NCBI GenBank assembly: GCA_012520915.1
Contig: JAAYNJ010000017.1
Span: 186,001 to 250,000 of the forward strand
Reading direction: 5' to 3'
Origin: Oscillospiraceae bacterium
Lineage (GTDB): Bacteria; Bacillota; Clostridia; Oscillospirales; Ruminococcaceae
Length of the DNA stretch: 64,000 nt
Below the pieces are notes generated by a model. That model saw nothing but the letters and a program-made list of their open reading frames with translations, was not told where the DNA came from and searched no databases. This document shows, one piece after another, positions 24,297-32,726 of the stretch (position 1 is the first letter of the stretch; every line of letters begins with the position of its first letter). Position numbers and translations under genes: made by a program.

Positions 24297-24384
24297 CTCA
24301 AATCCAAGATAAAAGAGTATAGCGCCACTACATCGCCGTAATTTCAGAGGATATATTTATAATACCACTATCTTACTAATGCTT
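24297..24384 (-). promoter_or_regulatory. CRISPR leader with ATTTGAG anchoring motif
   Basis: On the minus strand the leader ends in ATTTGAG directly against the first repeat (24303-24297). This is the leader-anchoring sequence used in type II-A systems to direct spacer insertion. TATACT (24321-24316) is a possible -10 for the array transcript. The leader fills the gap after csn2. Confidence 0.85.
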
Positions 24385-25056
24385 CTATATAATTCTGCAA
24401 TAATCGCAGTCGTATACCGTTTTGACTTCGCCCTTTATCTTATCTCTTTCATGCGACTCGACTAACATAAGCTTATATCCCTTATATGCCGCGAATTTAT
24501 AAAATTCTCTTAACTCTTCGCGTTCCAAATAGTCCTTTAATGATATAAAGATGAATATTTCGATTTTACTGCATAAACTGACTATTTCCATATAGTCGCA
24601 GAGTCTTTCGGCGAGAGAGATGTCGGTTATATCCGCCCCAGCCTTAACCGCCTTTATTAGTGAGAGAGGGTCTATCTCTACCGCTGTCAGGTTGCAGGGA
24701 AACTCGTCTAAAATTTCAAGTATATATCTGTTGATTTCGGAGCATATATTTGAGGTTTTAATATAATAGTTTTCTGAAACGGCTATATCGCTTAGTTGCT
24801 GATGTATGTAGTTTAATATTCTTCGCGAATTGGGGTCTGCGTTTGGCGGAAAGGATATCAAATCAGCGCTTTTTGAAAAGACGAGGGGGGTATATTCCCG
24901 TGAAAGGCAGACGTCGGAGTCCAAGCCCAAAGAAGCGTCAAGCAGGCTGAAAGTTAAATCTCTGAATGCCTTCGCATTCTCCAAAACCAGAACGGTTGCG
25001 GCTCCGCTGTTTATTTCTATCGGTTCTTCTAAAACCGGATGAACCAGGCGCGTCAC
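24385..25056 (-). CDS. csn2: CRISPR adaptation protein Csn2 (type II-A)
   Basis: 223 residues, the usual Csn2 length. Csn2 forms a calcium-stabilised tetrameric ring that slides on DNA ends during spacer acquisition with Cas1-Cas2, Cas9 and tracrRNA. Matching features are the start MTRLVHPVLEEPIEI, the LEILDEFPCNLTAVEIDPLSLIKAV segment in two pieces around residues 115-140, and the DYLEREELREFYKFAAYKGYKLM region in the C-terminal lobe. It overlaps cas2 by 4 bases and defines the subtype as II-A. Confidence 0.93.
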   Translation of the reverse strand: MTRLVHPVLEEPIEINSGAATVLVLENAKAFRDLTFSLLDASLGLDSDVCLSREYTPLVFSKSADLISFPPNADPNSRRILNYIHQQLSDIAVSENYYIKTSNICSEINRYILEILDEFPCNLTAVEIDPLSLIKAVKAGADITDISLAERLCDYMEIVSLCSKIEIFIFISLKDYLEREELREFYKFAAYKGYKLMLVESHERDKIKGEVKTVYDCDYCRII

Positions 25057-25373
25057 AGTATCACCAACCTCTCATCGCTGTCTATAATTTCGCTTTCTCT
25101 GTTGCCTACTATGAGCTCTATGGACGAGTATTGCCTTTCGGTTATTGTGAGCAGTTGCACATTTCCTGTCGGAGGTTTGTTTTTTCTTATGTTCGACGTA
25201 ATAGCTTCAACCGCCGAGGAATTAAGCGCCAGTTTTGAATAGACGGATTCCTGTTGCATGATAAAACCCGACTTTATTAAAAACCTTCTGAATTTTCTGT
25301 ATTCCTTAAGGTCGGCAGAGGTGGTCGTAGGGAGGTCGAACATCACTATTACTCTCATAAATCTATAGCTCAT
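25053..25373 (-). CDS. cas2: CRISPR-associated endoribonuclease-fold protein Cas2
   Basis: 106 residues with a ferredoxin-like fold. The start MRVIVMFDLPTTTSADLKEYR (from residue 6, split by the Asp of MFDLP) is the standard Cas2 opening. In type II systems Cas2 bridges two Cas1 dimers in the integrase and needs no nuclease activity. It overlaps cas1 by 11 bases and csn2 by 4. The true start may be the first Met or the Met of MRVIV five codons later. Confidence 0.96.
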   Translation of the reverse strand: MSYRFMRVIVMFDLPTTTSADLKEYRKFRRFLIKSGFIMQQESVYSKLALNSSAVEAITSNIRKNKPPTGNVQLLTITERQYSSIELIVGNRESEIIDSDERLVIL

Positions 25374-26235
25374 ATTCTATAAACCTGAGATAGGAGATAT
25401 CTTCATTATCAAGACTGTCAAAAACGCTTCTGCAGTAGAGAGATATGGCGTTATTTAAAAAGTGCTTTTTTCCGTCGATATAACATTCCGAATTTAAAAT
25501 CGAGAGCACGGCGACCTTTTCCTCCTTGCCGAAGTTTTCGGGTTTTAAGTCATAGACGGTTTTATCGACGAGCGGTCTGAGCGGTTCCATCAGATCGCTG
25601 CCGAAGTTAAACATGTTGTAGATATTATCGTGGCAGATTCCGAGCTGAGTGAGGTAGCCCGAAGCGGTTATATGTCGATTTACAGCCGAGAGAATTACCC
25701 CGTAACCGTAATTCAATGCCGCATTAAGCGGGCTCTCCCTCTCTCTTGAAAAATCTTTTCCGAAAAGTGCGTTAAAGTAGACTTTGGCGGAGTGACCCTC
25801 GCGGTTGGTGGAGTCGTTATGCTCAATTTCGGATAGGTAACCCTCGAGCATTTCCGATTCTTTTAAATTTCTGCTTTCAAGATGGCGCATCTGGTTAAAA
25901 ATTTTCTGCTCCACTATCCTGGTCCAGACGGATTCTTTAATATCGCGGCTCCAGGATATCTGCGAACGCACCTTTCTGCTGGTGTCGTGACTGCCGTAGT
26001 AAGGGGAGGTCTCAAAGAGGGGATTTCTCTTTTCATCGCAGAATATGACTTTTACCTTCTTCTTCACAAGTTCCGCCAACAAGGCGGCGGTAATCGAAAC
26101 AGCGGTATTTTCTATTATCAGAATCGAGATTTCCGATATGTGAATTTTATTAACCGTTTCGCCCCTTACCGTCAGATAACCGAGTCTTAAATCGAGTTTG
26201 GCGCGCTCGGATATCTGCACTATCCTCCAGCTCAC
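25363..26235 (-). CDS. cas1: CRISPR integrase Cas1
   Basis: 290 residues, normal for type II Cas1. Metal-dependent integrase that inserts spacers at the leader-repeat junction. The beta-rich N-terminus holds MSWRIVQISERAKLDLRLGY. The helical domain contains the catalytic residues: Glu in REGHSAKVYFNALFG, His in LGICHDN (LTQLGICHDNIYNMF), and the Asp of DLMEPLRPLVD. The ATG overlaps the cas9 stop by 4 bases. All catalytic positions appear intact. Confidence 0.97.
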   Translation of the reverse strand: MSWRIVQISERAKLDLRLGYLTVRGETVNKIHISEISILIIENTAVSITAALLAELVKKKVKVIFCDEKRNPLFETSPYYGSHDTSRKVRSQISWSRDIKESVWTRIVEQKIFNQMRHLESRNLKESEMLEGYLSEIEHNDSTNREGHSAKVYFNALFGKDFSRERESPLNAALNYGYGVILSAVNRHITASGYLTQLGICHDNIYNMFNFGSDLMEPLRPLVDKTVYDLKPENFGKEEKVAVLSILNSECYIDGKKHFLNNAISLYCRSVFDSLDNEDISYLRFIEYEL

Positions 26236-29200
26236 AACTTCGGATCCTTGAGGTCTATTACCTGCTCAAAGAGCCCGGTAATTGACTGATGAATCAGCTC
26301 AACGCTGTCTGCATTATCAATATTCCACGAAACGGTTAATCTTCCGACCTGTCCTTTTCCACCTATAGCTTTAAGATCAGACATACTAACCCGACAGGCA
26401 AATAAAATGAGTATGTTGTTTAGGGTAGAACACTGCTCCCTTAAGCTAAGATTTATGAATATCTCTCTACCTTCTTCAAGAGTTTTAAGTTGATCAGAGA
26501 GCTTTTTGCGGTATATGGTAACCCTGAGTTTCCTGCTGAGTTCATCATAGAAATTGAGATTTTCTTCGGATGTAATCTTATAATATTCCTTTAAAATCTC
26601 GTCCGAATCTTCCTTTGCGCCAACTGCATTTTCGATCTTTTTTGCGTAGTTGTAATAGTCATCCGAAATTATAAGCGGAACAGCTTTCTTAATCGTGAAA
26701 TTATTTCCGGTTCTTCCGGATATATGACCCCTGAAGCCGTCTATGCTCAGGAGGGAATTAATCTTTATCTTCGGGATAATTATTCTTGGCTCTTTTAAGC
26801 CCAAAATGCTTTCGGCATAGGCCTTTAGTCCTCCCGGCTTCTCCACTTTTGAAATATTTAATCTTGTTACCGCATTGAAGGAACGCTTGAGTTTTTTACC
26901 TTGTTTATGTTCACATAAGAAATAGTATGCGACGCCGGGCTTGTTGTATCCGCCGTATCTGGAGGTATCGTGAAACCTCTCATCTTTTGTTTTTATCGGA
27001 ACCAGACTGCTTTCTTCCTTCGGTTTATCCTCTTTTTTAAGTGGGTTCTGGTCAAAGAATTCGCCGGTCTCGGTTGTCGCATATCGCGTAAACCGGATGT
27101 CGTTTTTTGACAGAACTTCTTTTACCTTGGATATTGATTTTCCGTCGGAAGCCTCCCAAGCCGTATACCCTCCTCTTGATACATCGAAGTCGAATATTTT
27201 ATTCATGCTGTAGCTGTTTCCGCTTTTGTTTATATTTTTTATGAAGTTGAGGGGATTTGAAGTGAACTTCGTGTCGTAGACGTTTCCGACCACTATGTTT
27301 AAATATGCATCTTTCGCATGATGAAAGTCGTTTACAATTCTATTTTTGGTTATATTAAATTTTTGTCTGAATTCCGCCACGTTTCCCGCCTTGGAGTAAA
27401 CCACCCTGCTGTCGGGATAAATTTTTTTAAATACCTCTATAACCGCTTTGGAGGACTGTCTCGTCTCGACAAGCTGGCGGTTTATAAAGCCCGCCAACTC
27501 ATCTTCGCTTAGCGGTCTGCTTCTGGTGAGCCTGTCGTATTTTTCCTGCGACATCATTTTATTTGCCTTTAATACCTGCCAGAGATCCCTCGCTTTTTGG
27601 GTAACAGCATCTTTAGGTATGGGATAGAGGTCTTTTTTTGTATCCTGGTTGAACGAGCTTTTTGAAAGTACGAGATTGTCGAGACTGTCGTCCTTAACTT
27701 TCGACCTCGGAATTATATGGTCTATATCATATCGTTTTGTTTTTTCGGAATATAAATCGCTTAAGTTTATAGGTTCGCCGGTATAGATACACCTTCCCAT
27801 CTGAAGGTAGTACAAAAACAGAGTTCTCTTATTAAGTCTGTTGTTGTCGGTTTCTTTGAGTGACTTCTGAAAATCCTTGATAGTTTCATTCAGCTCCAGA
27901 CTGTCGGCTTTTGCATTTTTGTAGAGTTCTTCGAGCTGTTCCTTTCTCGACCTTGTTCTAACTCCTCTTTGTAATCCCGTACTGTCCCTCGCCGTCTCTA
28001 CAAAAATCTTTTTGGGCGCTTTGCCGGTTATTTTTACTATCTCCTTTACCAGTACGACGGTTCTCCAAACCGCCCTCTTTACAGCTGGAGATATGTAGAG
28101 CTCCTTTATATCGTCATAACTGAATCCCTTTTTATCGCTTGCAGCTTCGCTGTTAAATTTTTCTATGGATTCGGCGAAGTTATAGGCGTAGGATAAAAGC
28201 TGCTGCAGATTGTCCTGCCTGCTTTCGAGAGCATCGATTATCGAAAGCGCTTCCCCGGTTTCCTTGTCTATGTGAAATATTTCGGTCAAAAATTCTTTGG
28301 ACAGCCTGCCATATCCCGTATAGTTCAATCGCGTTATTTCCTTTATCTGCTCATCGCTCAAAAAGGAATAGCTTTCAGCCAAAGAATCCCTTAAAAGGTC
28401 TTTTGATTTTCCATAAACGGTTATTCTCTCTATGATGTCTTCCACTATCTCATCGTCCGGAAGCTTGCCGTCAAATATCCTTTTAAAGTCGTGATATGCC
28501 TTCATCTGTCCGACGATTTCTTTATCTATTCCCGATACGCTTATTTCGTTCGGCTTTACGAAATCTCCTTTAGAGATTAAATATTGCTTGATTTCCCTTT
28601 CGGTAACTTTGTTTTTTGATGACCTGCCGTCGCTCAAATAGAAATGCTCAAAAAACTCTTTCTTTGCTTCCGGTTCAAGAAGCATGCCGTTTATTTTCAG
28701 AACATTAAGTTTATTCAAAATGTCAAATTTGCTGTAAAGTAGCGATTCCTTCGGAAGCACCTTTGCGGCGGGAAGATAGGTGCAGCTGCTGACAAGATTT
28801 TCGATAAATTTGGCAGCGCTTTTCTTTTTATCGACCACTTCGTCAAAACTCCATGGATAAATCTTTTCTTCCTCTGCTCCTTTAACCCTTTCGAACCAGG
28901 AAAATTCGGAGTGCCTGTTAAGCGGCCCGACATAGTAGGGTACCCTGTATGTCATTAGCGACTTTATCTTTTCCGTTGCGGTATAGCCGTCGGAATCTTT
29001 TTCTTTAAGGAAGGGGAGATATTTCGAAGCGTTTTCCAATATCTTATCAAGCTCCTTTTTATGAAGCTGATTGGGTATCTTGCTGTTGTCTCCGCTCTTT
29101 TGCTTAGGCAGGGCGGTGTTGTTGTTTATTTTATTCAACAACTCCGTTTCGCTTTCCGACAAATATAAAAGATCGTCCTTTTCAATCAATTCGGAAAGAT

Positions 29201-30365
29201 TTTTTCTGAGAAACTTGCAAAAATCCTCCTGGGAACAGACGCTTTTGTTGTTCTTCCCCTTATATCTGCCGATATAATTCACATAGTTATGCTCTACATT
29301 GTCTTCCTCGAAAAACTTTTTGTAGTTTTTTCTTTGATAAGTATTAACCAACCGTCTGAGCAGAGCAAGGTCGCGCTTGTGTTCTTCATATACCGCAACC
29401 TTCGCTTCCGAGAGGTATTCGGAATCTCTTAAAATATTTTGAAGTATCGACCAGTCGTAGAGACTCTTTATTGCGGTAAAAGCTTCAAGCTCAAAGTCGT
29501 AAAGTTCGACCTTAAGAAGGCTTTCCTTTTCTTCAAGATCCTCTTTCAGGCTCAGTGAATTGATTTCCGAGCTGAATTCTTCCTCTCTGTCGAACAGGGC
29601 ATTTAATTTGGCTTTGGAACCGACAAGGAGTTTAATCGCTTCTTTTTGCTGAGGAATGGTTGCCTTTAATATTTTAACCAGTACGGAATTTTTTTCTCTG
29701 AGATTTATACTTTGATTTTTTAATATTTCTTCGATTTTTAATTTGTCCGATTCGTCGAACTCGGGAAATGATATTCCGCAAAATTCAAGCGATTTTATCA
29801 TTTCGCAAAATAAATCCTCAAAAGACAAAATATCTCCCGAACCGAAATCTCCTTCAAATAAAAAGTGGCCCCGATGTTTGAGGATGTGGTTCAAAGCGAG
29901 GTAAACAAGCCTAACATCAAAGGGTCCGCTTTCCTTAATAAGCGCATATCGAAGGTGATAGATGGTTTTATAGGTGTTATGATAATCGACATCGTTAAAA
30001 TCATCGTCGTCAAAGAGCGAATATTTTTTCTTTTTCGGATGTTTTCCTTTAAGAAGTTTTGAATCCTCTCTGTGATAAATGCTCTCGCTCAAACGCTCAA
30101 AAAAATCGCTGTCGACTTTTTCTATTTCCTTTCGGAATATCTCTCTAAGCAACAGCAATCTATAATCTTTGCGCCCTTTTCTCCTTCGTGCGCTTCTGAA
30201 AGTTCTTCTTTCCAGGGCGGTTTTTCCCGACTCGAAAAGGTGTATGCCCATCATAGTTTTTCTGTTGAATTTAAGCGGAGTGTAATTTTCGTCGGTGACA
30301 GCCCAGCCGAGCGAGTCGGTTCCGATATCGAGTCCTAAATAATAATCCCCGTATTGATTTTTCAT
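26232..30365 (-). CDS. cas9: CRISPR RNA-guided nuclease Cas9 (type II-A)
   Basis: 1377 residues from ATG 30365; an ATG at 30410 lies inside the tracrRNA anti-repeat and is unlikely. RuvC-I is YLGLDIGTDSLGWAVTD with catalytic Asp13. An Arg-rich bridge helix follows (ERRTFRSARRRKGRKDYR). RuvC-II is KIFVETARDS with Glu790, HNH is YDIDHIIPRS with His883, and RuvC-III is FHHAKDAYLNI with His1016 and Asp1019. All nuclease residues are present, so it should cut both DNA strands. The recognition lobe and C-terminal PAM domain are full length. The gene is AT-richer than its neighbours, consistent with transfer. The PAM cannot be read from sequence. Confidence 0.98.
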   Translation of the reverse strand: MKNQYGDYYLGLDIGTDSLGWAVTDENYTPLKFNRKTMMGIHLFESGKTALERRTFRSARRRKGRKDYRLLLLREIFRKEIEKVDSDFFERLSESIYHREDSKLLKGKHPKKKKYSLFDDDDFNDVDYHNTYKTIYHLRYALIKESGPFDVRLVYLALNHILKHRGHFLFEGDFGSGDILSFEDLFCEMIKSLEFCGISFPEFDESDKLKIEEILKNQSINLREKNSVLVKILKATIPQQKEAIKLLVGSKAKLNALFDREEEFSSEINSLSLKEDLEEKESLLKVELYDFELEAFTAIKSLYDWSILQNILRDSEYLSEAKVAVYEEHKRDLALLRRLVNTYQRKNYKKFFEEDNVEHNYVNYIGRYKGKNNKSVCSQEDFCKFLRKNLSELIEKDDLLYLSESETELLNKINNNTALPKQKSGDNSKIPNQLHKKELDKILENASKYLPFLKEKDSDGYTATEKIKSLMTYRVPYYVGPLNRHSEFSWFERVKGAEEEKIYPWSFDEVVDKKKSAAKFIENLVSSCTYLPAAKVLPKESLLYSKFDILNKLNVLKINGMLLEPEAKKEFFEHFYLSDGRSSKNKVTEREIKQYLISKGDFVKPNEISVSGIDKEIVGQMKAYHDFKRIFDGKLPDDEIVEDIIERITVYGKSKDLLRDSLAESYSFLSDEQIKEITRLNYTGYGRLSKEFLTEIFHIDKETGEALSIIDALESRQDNLQQLLSYAYNFAESIEKFNSEAASDKKGFSYDDIKELYISPAVKRAVWRTVVLVKEIVKITGKAPKKIFVETARDSTGLQRGVRTRSRKEQLEELYKNAKADSLELNETIKDFQKSLKETDNNRLNKRTLFLYYLQMGRCIYTGEPINLSDLYSEKTKRYDIDHIIPRSKVKDDSLDNLVLSKSSFNQDTKKDLYPIPKDAVTQKARDLWQVLKANKMMSQEKYDRLTRSRPLSEDELAGFINRQLVETRQSSKAVIEVFKKIYPDSRVVYSKAGNVAEFRQKFNITKNRIVNDFHHAKDAYLNIVVGNVYDTKFTSNPLNFIKNINKSGNSYSMNKIFDFDVSRGGYTAWEASDGKSISKVKEVLSKNDIRFTRYATTETGEFFDQNPLKKEDKPKEESSLVPIKTKDERFHDTSRYGGYNKPGVAYYFLCEHKQGKKLKRSFNAVTRLNISKVEKPGGLKAYAESILGLKEPRIIIPKIKINSLLSIDGFRGHISGRTGNNFTIKKAVPLIISDDYYNYAKKIENAVGAKEDSDEILKEYYKITSEENLNFYDELSRKLRVTIYRKKLSDQLKTLEEGREIFINLSLREQCSTLNNILILFACRVSMSDLKAIGGKGQVGRLTVSWNIDNADSVELIHQSITGLFEQVIDLKDPKL

Positions 30366-30367
30366 TA

Positions 30368-30394
30368 TTGACAACCCCCGAATAGTTTTATAAA
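30368..30394 (+). promoter_or_regulatory. Probable tracrRNA promoter
   Basis: Perfect TTGACA (30368-30373) with TATAAA at 30389-30394 (15-base spacer) or TAAACT at 30391-30396 (17-base spacer). It starts 3 bases from the cas9 ATG on the opposite strand, so the tracrRNA and cas9 leaders are antisense to each other. Confidence 0.55.
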
Positions 30395-30399
30395 CTATA

Positions 30400-30517
30400 G
30401 GTAGTTTCATTACCCTATGAGACTACACTACAGGTTCAAATAAAAATTTATTCTAACCGTCACTTTTGTGACCGCACGCTGTGTGCAAAAGAAGGCCGAT
30501 AACAAATCGGTCTTTTT
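30400..30517 (+). ncRNA. tracrRNA of the type II-A system
   Basis: The anti-repeat (30404-30440) is a near-complement of the crRNA repeat. TCAAAT pairs with GUUUGA as a 6-bp lower stem, crRNA GA faces tracr AGGU as a 2/4-nt bulge, and TACACTAC pairs with GUAGUGUA as the upper stem, extended through TACCCTATGA. The tail has a GTCAC-TTTT-GTGAC hairpin (30459-30472), a GCAC/GTGC hairpin (30474-30486) and a terminator (30494-30512, then five Ts). Orientation is fixed by the T run on the plus strand. The exact 5' end is inferred. Confidence 0.9.
30494..30517 (+). terminator. Terminator hairpin of the tracrRNA
   Basis: GGCCGAT (30494-30500) pairs with ATCGGTC (30506-30512), allowing one G-U pair, with an AACAA loop and then TTTTT. 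Confidence 0.85.
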
Positions 30518-30725
30518 GTTTTACATTTATTTATAATATTAAAACCGATTTTTGTAATTATAACATGTAATCATCAATGACATTAATTGAATTTTAAGCA
30601 ACTTGACATATAACCTAAACTTTTGCAACTATAAACTCTCAAGTTGCTTTTATGTGATATTATTTACTAAAGCGACCGATGCGGTTAATCGGATATCAAT
30701 ATGCTTTTTTGAAAGGGGGTTGGAG

Positions 30726-31562
30726 TTGAAAAACAGGGTAAAACTGAATGACGGAAGCTGTATTCCGTCGATAGGATACGGATGCTATAAAGTGAGCCCC
30801 GACGAAGCGGAAAGACTTGCTAAAACCGCGATTGAATGCGGATACCGCATGATCGATACGGCTATAAGATACGAAAACGAAGCGGAAATAGGAAGAGCCG
30901 TAAAATCCTCGGGACTCTTCCGCGAGGAGTTATATATAGTGAGCAAGGTTTGGCAGACATGTTACGACAGACCCGTTGATGCGATTGAGTTCAGTTTAAA
31001 AGAGCTTGACTGCGATTATATCGACCTGTACTACCTGCACTGGCCGGCTACCGATGCCGGCAGGAGATACAGAATGTGGGAGGCGATATTGAATTACAGG
31101 GAGAAAGGGCTTATAAAAAGCGTCGGAGTGTCGAACTTTAAAGTCCATCACATTAAAGATTTAATAGAACAATTCGGAGTGGCGCCGGCTGCAAATCAGG
31201 TAGAACTTCACCCTCTCTATCAGCAGAGGGAAGTGTCGGAATACTGCGAAAAAGAGGGAATTAAAATAGTCTGCTGGGCGCCTATAATGAGGGGGAAATT
31301 TGACGAGATACCCGCGCTCTTCGATATCGGGGAAAGATACGGAAAAACCCCCGCTCAGGTTGTGTTGCGTTGGCATATCCAAAGCGGACGAATTCCTCTG
31401 CCGAAATCCTCTTCAAGAGAGAGAATGACGGAGAATATAGACGTTTTCGACTTCGAACTCTCGGATGAGGAAATGGGAATTATAGGGGGGTCTGAAACAG
31501 GATTTCATTTCGGAAGGGACCCCGATATCTACGACGGCGAAGATTTTGTGATTGAATATTAG
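30726..31562 (+). CDS. Aldo/keto reductase (2,5-diketogluconate reductase/AKR5-like)
   Basis: NADPH-dependent carbonyl reductase of 278 residues. TTG 30726 follows AAAGGGGG and gives the family start KNRVKLNDGSCIPSIGYGCY; a longer in-frame reading from 30603 begins in a -35-like TTGACA and is not supported. The catalytic tetrad is visible: Asp and Tyr in MIDTAIRYENEAEIG, Lys in IVSKVW, His in YYLHWP. GVSNF and the C-terminal PLPKSS cofactor motif are normal. The physiological substrate is unknown. The next gene starts 67 bases later and may be co-transcribed. Confidence 0.92.
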   Translation: MKNRVKLNDGSCIPSIGYGCYKVSPDEAERLAKTAIECGYRMIDTAIRYENEAEIGRAVKSSGLFREELYIVSKVWQTCYDRPVDAIEFSLKELDCDYIDLYYLHWPATDAGRRYRMWEAILNYREKGLIKSVGVSNFKVHHIKDLIEQFGVAPAANQVELHPLYQQREVSEYCEKEGIKIVCWAPIMRGKFDEIPALFDIGERYGKTPAQVVLRWHIQSGRIPLPKSSSRERMTENIDVFDFELSDEEMGIIGGSETGFHFGRDPDIYDGEDFVIEY

Positions 31563-31629
31563 AGATAATAAAAAACACGGCCTGTTTGGCGGGCGGAATT
31601 AAGACAATAAAAAACGGAGGACAACCGGA

Positions 31630-32652
31630 ATGGAGTATTCAAATTGCGGTTCTGAATTAAGAGAAGATAATAAAGGGGAAAAACAGAATATAAAGAATTC
31701 TAAAAAGCGATTGCGCATTGTTGCTTTTGCGGTTGCTTTAATGCTCATGATTCCGTGCTTTTCCCTGCTTGTAGGATGCGGAGACGATACCGTAAATGAG
31801 GAAATTACATGGTCGGATTTGCTCCTCGGCGACTTGCTTCCCGAACCCGGGTCCAATGTCGGCTGGGTGATGTTCGACTCGCAGGATATTCTTTCCGTAT
31901 ATATAAACGATACGTCAATGACCGAATTCTATGACTATACAACATCCTGCAGGGATATGGGGTTTACCATTGAGGCGGACCAATCATCAACTTCATTTAA
32001 CGCCTACAACGAATCGGGTTACAAAGTATCCGCTTTTTTTAAAGAAAATGAAAAGAAAATGGAAATCAACCTGTTTGCTCCGCCGGAATACGGCGAACTT
32101 GAGTGGCCGGGGAGCGGTTACGGGAGCCTTCTGCCGGTTCCCTTATTCAAATACGGAAAAATTGAAAAAGACGACGAATCAGGTTTTGAAGCGGTAATAG
32201 CCGAAACATCGCTTGAAGAGCTGAAAGCTTATGCGAAAGAGTGTTCGGATGCAGGTTTTTCGGAAGATGTAGCGGAGTGGGAGGTATACTACAGCGCAAG
32301 GAATGCACAGGGAAACAAGCTTACTCTTGAATATGCCGGATTTAATACAATGTCCGTTAAAGTTGACGAGCCCGAATATAAAGTGAATATCGAAGTGGAA
32401 TGCGTTGAGAATGCGGTGTTCAGCAGATATGACATTGATGTTTATATAGACAACTCTTTTGAGGATACGCTTGAACACGGAACAACAAAAACCTATTCCG
32501 TCTATCGCAAAAAAGGAACTTATACGATTGAGTTTATAAGTACGGAAAATGACGACATAACCGGTACGGTCAGCATTGATGTTGCGCAGAACGAGGATTT
32601 TAAATTTACGATTTCCTGTTACGACGACGGATTGAATGTGGTTAGAGATTAG
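31630..32652 (+). CDS. Secreted/membrane-anchored protein with two DUF6591-like repeats
   Basis: 340 residues. It begins with a half zinc-ribbon-like MEYSNCGSEL, then a basic stretch and a hydrophobic segment (about residues 27-50) ending in LVGCGDD, a possible lipobox. Two tandem domains follow: ITWSDLLLGDLLPEPGSNVG to about residue 140, and LEWPGSGYGSLLPVPLFKYG to about 245, both with a C-x-x-x-GF motif (SCRDMGFTIE, ECSDAGFSED). This fits the DUF6591 pattern. A C-terminal Ig-like strand-rich part (YDIDVYIDNS) ends the protein. Function is unknown; an extracellular location is inferred. Confidence 0.75.
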   Translation: MEYSNCGSELREDNKGEKQNIKNSKKRLRIVAFAVALMLMIPCFSLLVGCGDDTVNEEITWSDLLLGDLLPEPGSNVGWVMFDSQDILSVYINDTSMTEFYDYTTSCRDMGFTIEADQSSTSFNAYNESGYKVSAFFKENEKKMEINLFAPPEYGELEWPGSGYGSLLPVPLFKYGKIEKDDESGFEAVIAETSLEELKAYAKECSDAGFSEDVAEWEVYYSARNAQGNKLTLEYAGFNTMSVKVDEPEYKVNIEVECVENAVFSRYDIDVYIDNSFEDTLEHGTTKTYSVYRKKGTYTIEFISTENDDITGTVSIDVAQNEDFKFTISCYDDGLNVVRD

Positions 32653-32676
32653 GATAATTTAAACGGCGCATATTAA

Positions 32677-32709
32677 AAGAAGGACAGCCTTTTCGAGGCT
32701 GTCCTTCTT
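32677..32709. terminator. Bidirectional terminator between convergent genes
   Basis: 14-bp perfect stem, AAGAAGGACAGCCT (32677-32690) with 32696-32709, 5-base loop. It serves the plus-strand lipoprotein gene and the minus-strand hydrolase gene. Confidence 0.85.
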
Positions 32710-32726
32710 AAACGCTGAGGATATTT

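Noticed and set aside
30603-30725. N-terminal extension of the aldo/keto reductase at 30726
   Set aside because: The extra 41 codons start in a TTGACA sequence and lie in AT-rich leader DNA; the family start and ribosome site fit TTG 30726.
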